The notes under the pieces: model-generated
Database searches by the model: none
What the model was told of the DNA's origin: nothing
Seen by the model: the letters and a program-made list of their open reading frames with translations, nothing else
Position numbers and translations under genes: made by a program
Shown here: piece after piece, positions 61,740 to 64,000 of the stretch
How the letters are laid out: each line of letters starts with the position of its first letter
How positions within the stretch are numbered: position 1 is the stretch's first letter
DNA from: JAHEJA01 sp965657215
Lineage (GTDB): Bacteria; Pseudomonadota; Alphaproteobacteria; Rhodobacterales; Rhodobacteraceae
Assembly (NCBI GenBank): GCA_965657215.1
Contig: CBFHNR010000001.1
Location: 1-64,000, forward strand
Direction: 5' to 3'
Length of the DNA: 64,000 nucleotides

Positions 61740-63307
61740 CATCAATGGGCTTTTCCTCTTATGATGATGCTATCGCTCAATTCAATTGGGATATTCCTGA
61801 GGACTTAAACATGGCCGTTCAGGTTTGTGATTTTTGGGCGGAACTCGATCCAGACCGCATCGCCATTATCGAAGCACATGATCCCCAAGCGCAACAGGCG
61901 ATCACATTTGCCACGCTGCGCCGTATGGCGGATACATTGGCCTATCACTTGCGCGACATTGGCGTTGCCAAAGGAGATCGCGTTGGCGTTTTGCGGTCGC
62001 AATCCGCATGGACCGCGGCGGCTCATATCGCGATTTGGAAGCTTGGGGCGATTTCGATCCCCTTGTTCAAACTCTTTGGTCCCGATGCCTTGGAAACGCG
62101 CTTAAGGGATGCTGAGGCAAAGCTTGTCATAACGGACCCTGAGGGGCACGCAGGATTGGATGATACAGTTTGGCAAACCCTTGTCCCAGAAGAGATGCCT
62201 CTTCGTTCAGAGCCGTTTGACACAGCAGACACATCCTCCCAAGACCCCGCGGTCCTGATCTATACCTCAGGGACAACGGGTGCACCCAAGGGCGCCTTGC
62301 ATGCGCATCGCGTCTTGGTTGGGCATATGCCAGGTGTTGTTATGTCCCACGATGGATTGGGACAGGGGGGCGATTGCCTCTGGACCCCTGCGGATTGGGC
62401 GTGGATTGGGGGGCTGTTCGATGTCTTGATGGTGGGTCTAGCGCTGGGCGTCCCTGTTGTGGGCGCGCGGGCGGATAAGTTTTCCGCCCCCTATTGCAGC
62501 ACCTTATTGGCCAATGTGCCGATCAAAAATATCTTTTTCCCACCCACGTCCTTGCGCCTTCTGAAGGCTGCGGGATTTAGTGCCAAGGGAGTGCGCTCCG
62601 TGGCTTCTGGTGGGGAACCACTGGGGGCGGAAATGCTTGGCTGGGGACAAGAGGCGCTGGGCGTGACGATCAATGAATTTTACGGCCAAACGGAATGCAA
62701 TATGGTGGCTTCAAGTGCCGCCAATTGGTTTGCCCCCAAAGCAAATTGTATTGGCAAAGCGGTGCCTGGATTTACCTTGGCTGTTTTGGATGAGGCTGGG
62801 CGTGAAACCGATCAAGAAGGCAACATCGCCGTTCATTCCTCGGCGCCGAGCCTCATGCTGAGATATTGGAACAAGCCAGAGCAAACCCGTGAGAAATTCA
62901 TAGGCGACTGGATGCTCACAGGGGACAGAGGTGTTTGGGACGGCGATTACTTGCGCTTTGTGGGGCGCGAGGATGATGTGATTACGTCATCAGGTTATCG
63001 CATTGGACCCTCTGAAATTGAGGACTGTCTTTTGCAACACCCTGCTGTTGCGACCGTGGGAGTGATTGGCAAGCCTGATGAAACGCGCACGGAAATTGTA
63101 AAAGCCTATGTTGTTCTCAAACCCGAAGTGGCGCCAAGTGATGCGCTCAAGCAAGAGCTAATTGACCATGTAAAACAAAAGCTTGCACGCCATTCTTATC
63201 CTAGAGAATTAGAATTTATTAACGCCCTGCCAATGACTGTTACAGGCAAAGTCATTCGCAAAGAGCTTAAGGCGCGGGCGATCCGCGAAACGGAGAACCC
63301 TCAATGA
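61736..63307 (+). CDS. AMP-dependent acyl-CoA synthetase
   Basis: The 523-residue ANL-family enzyme activates a carboxylic acid with ATP and CoA. It has the P-loop I-Y-T-S-G-T-T-G-A-P-K-G near residue 175, N-E-F-Y-G-Q-T-E near residue 313, T-G-D-R-G near residue 402, G-Y-R-I-G-P-S-E-I-E near residue 420 and the catalytic Lys in T-V-T-G-K-V-I-R-K near the C-terminus. Substrate is not evident; in this operon a branched-chain acid or acetoacetate is plausible. I start at ATG 61736 (ATGA overlap); the frame is open to 61601. Confidence 0.88.
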   Translation: MTSMGFSSYDDAIAQFNWDIPEDLNMAVQVCDFWAELDPDRIAIIEAHDPQAQQAITFATLRRMADTLAYHLRDIGVAKGDRVGVLRSQSAWTAAAHIAIWKLGAISIPLFKLFGPDALETRLRDAEAKLVITDPEGHAGLDDTVWQTLVPEEMPLRSEPFDTADTSSQDPAVLIYTSGTTGAPKGALHAHRVLVGHMPGVVMSHDGLGQGGDCLWTPADWAWIGGLFDVLMVGLALGVPVVGARADKFSAPYCSTLLANVPIKNIFFPPTSLRLLKAAGFSAKGVRSVASGGEPLGAEMLGWGQEALGVTINEFYGQTECNMVASSAANWFAPKANCIGKAVPGFTLAVLDEAGRETDQEGNIAVHSSAPSLMLRYWNKPEQTREKFIGDWMLTGDRGVWDGDYLRFVGREDDVITSSGYRIGPSEIEDCLLQHPAVATVGVIGKPDETRTEIVKAYVVLKPEVAPSDALKQELIDHVKQKLARHSYPRELEFINALPMTVTGKVIRKELKARAIRETENPQ

Positions 63308-64000
63308 AACTTCGCTCAAACATTACACCCTCATCCCAAGAGTTCAAAGCCAACCAAGCGGCGCATTTAGAAGCCTTGGCCGACATCCAAGAGGTCGCTC
63401 AGGCAGCCGCCCTTGGGGGTGGTGAAAAATCGCGAGAGCGCCATCAATCCCGTGGAAAAATGTTACCGCGAGATCGGATTTCAAACCTGCTTGATCCGGG
63501 GTCTTGGTTTTTAGAAATCGGGGCAACGGCGGCACATGGGCTATATGGGGGTGATGCGCCTTGTGCTGGGGTGATTGCAGGCATCGGCCTTATTCACGGT
63601 CAAGAGTGCATGGTCATTTGCAACGACGCGACGGTCAAGGGCGGAACCTATTACCCGGTGAGCGTCAAAAAACATCTGCGCGCGCAAGAAATAGCACAGG
63701 AAAACAGACTTCCTTGCGTCTATCTTGTGGATAGTGGCGGGGCCAACCTTCCTAATCAGGATGAGGTGTTTCCAGATCGGGATCATTTTGGTCGCATCTT
63801 TTATAACCAAGCCCATATGAGCGCCAAGGGAATCGCGCAAATTGCTGTCGTGATGGGATCTTGTACGGCAGGGGGGGCTTATGTCCCTGCGATGTCGGAT
63901 GTGACTATCATTGTCAAAGAGCAGGGAACCATCTTTTTAGCAGGTCCGCCTTTGGTCAAGGCGGCGACTGGCGAAGTTGTCAGTGCCGAAGATCTGGGCG
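63304..64000 (+). CDS. Methylcrotonyl-CoA carboxylase beta chain, truncated by window end
   Basis: This carboxyltransferase subunit takes CO2 from biotin to 3-methylcrotonyl-CoA in leucine breakdown. The first 232 residues are present, with R-G-K-M-L-P-R-D-R-I near residue 51, N-D-A-T-V-K-G-G-T-Y-Y-P near residue 103, L-V-D-S-G-G-A-N-L-P near residue 142 and G-S-C-T-A-G-G-A-Y-V-P near residue 183. These fit the methylcrotonyl and not the propionyl form. The start overlaps the synthetase stop (ATGA). The gene continues beyond the window. Confidence 0.92.
   Translation, partial: MKLRSNITPSSQEFKANQAAHLEALADIQEVAQAAALGGGEKSRERHQSRGKMLPRDRISNLLDPGSWFLEIGATAAHGLYGGDAPCAGVIAGIGLIHGQECMVICNDATVKGGTYYPVSVKKHLRAQEIAQENRLPCVYLVDSGGANLPNQDEVFPDRDHFGRIFYNQAHMSAKGIAQIAVVMGSCTAGGAYVPAMSDVTIIVKEQGTIFLAGPPLVKAATGEVVSAEDLG

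Overview
The window looks like a chromosomal scaffold from a marine alphaproteobacterium of the Rhodobacterales (Roseobacter group). The evidence is the dcw order murD-ftsW-murG-murC-murB-ddl-ftsQ-ftsA-ftsZ followed by lpxC-bamD-recN, the FtsZ C-terminal peptide ending in P-A-F-L-R-R-Q, the aerobic cobaltochelatase genes cobS and cobT, a fused PntA with PntB, and several families I know mainly from this order. Base composition is moderate for the group. One run of Ns (5071-5168) lies inside ftsW, so this is a scaffold and not a closed sequence. I saw no rRNA, tRNA, CRISPR array, transposase or phage gene, and no stretch over 300 bases without a gene.

Layout. 1-2110: an unusual cassette of a tiny membrane protein, a kinesin-light-chain-type TPR protein and a DEDDh exonuclease, packed with overlapping or abutting start and stop codons. 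2170-18963: the cell-wall, division and envelope block, interrupted by a reverse-strand HI0933-type flavoprotein and by an A/T-rich gene of unknown function between murC and murB. 18965-30540: a D-lactate/glycolate-type oxidase, a ClC channel, a DUF427 protein, aminopeptidase P, CobT/CobS, a Tat-exported MsrB, a J-domain protein, BolA and GatB. 30624-39569: an unknown protein, a PH-like membrane protein coupled to PepN, malate synthase G, a glutamine-amidotransferase-like hydrolase and kynureninase coupled to an SDR. 40393-42272: a start/stop-coupled trio (degenerate metallo-beta-lactamase-fold protein, periplasmic rhodanese, membrane methyltransferase) behind a sequence matching the sulfide-responsive SqrR/BigR operator pattern. 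42365-51337: PntAB, a serine-hydrolase-like unknown, DUF3422, a YeeE/YedE sulfur transporter, an M20 amidohydrolase and MoaA. 51422-60107: a lipoprotein, an AlkD-like protein, GlmS/GlmU, a HAD phosphatase, an MmgE/PrpD protein, a DegT aminotransferase and a CDF metal exporter. 60226-64000: the start of a leucine-degradation operon (isovaleryl-CoA dehydrogenase, a small membrane protein, an acyl-CoA synthetase and a truncated methylcrotonyl-CoA carboxylase beta chain) behind a palindrome typical of TetR-type operators.

Most of the window is core metabolism. The best candidate for an undescribed system is the first 2.1 kb: the C-terminal tail of the small membrane protein and the extreme N-terminus of the TPR protein share an Asn/Gln/Gly-rich motif with identical spacing. 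That is the arrangement expected of an amyloid-type signalling pair linking a sensor to a membrane effector. Second is the sulfur-linked trio at 40.4-42.3 kb. Third is a potentially structured ftsZ leader, where an 11-base inverted repeat could cover the ribosome binding site.
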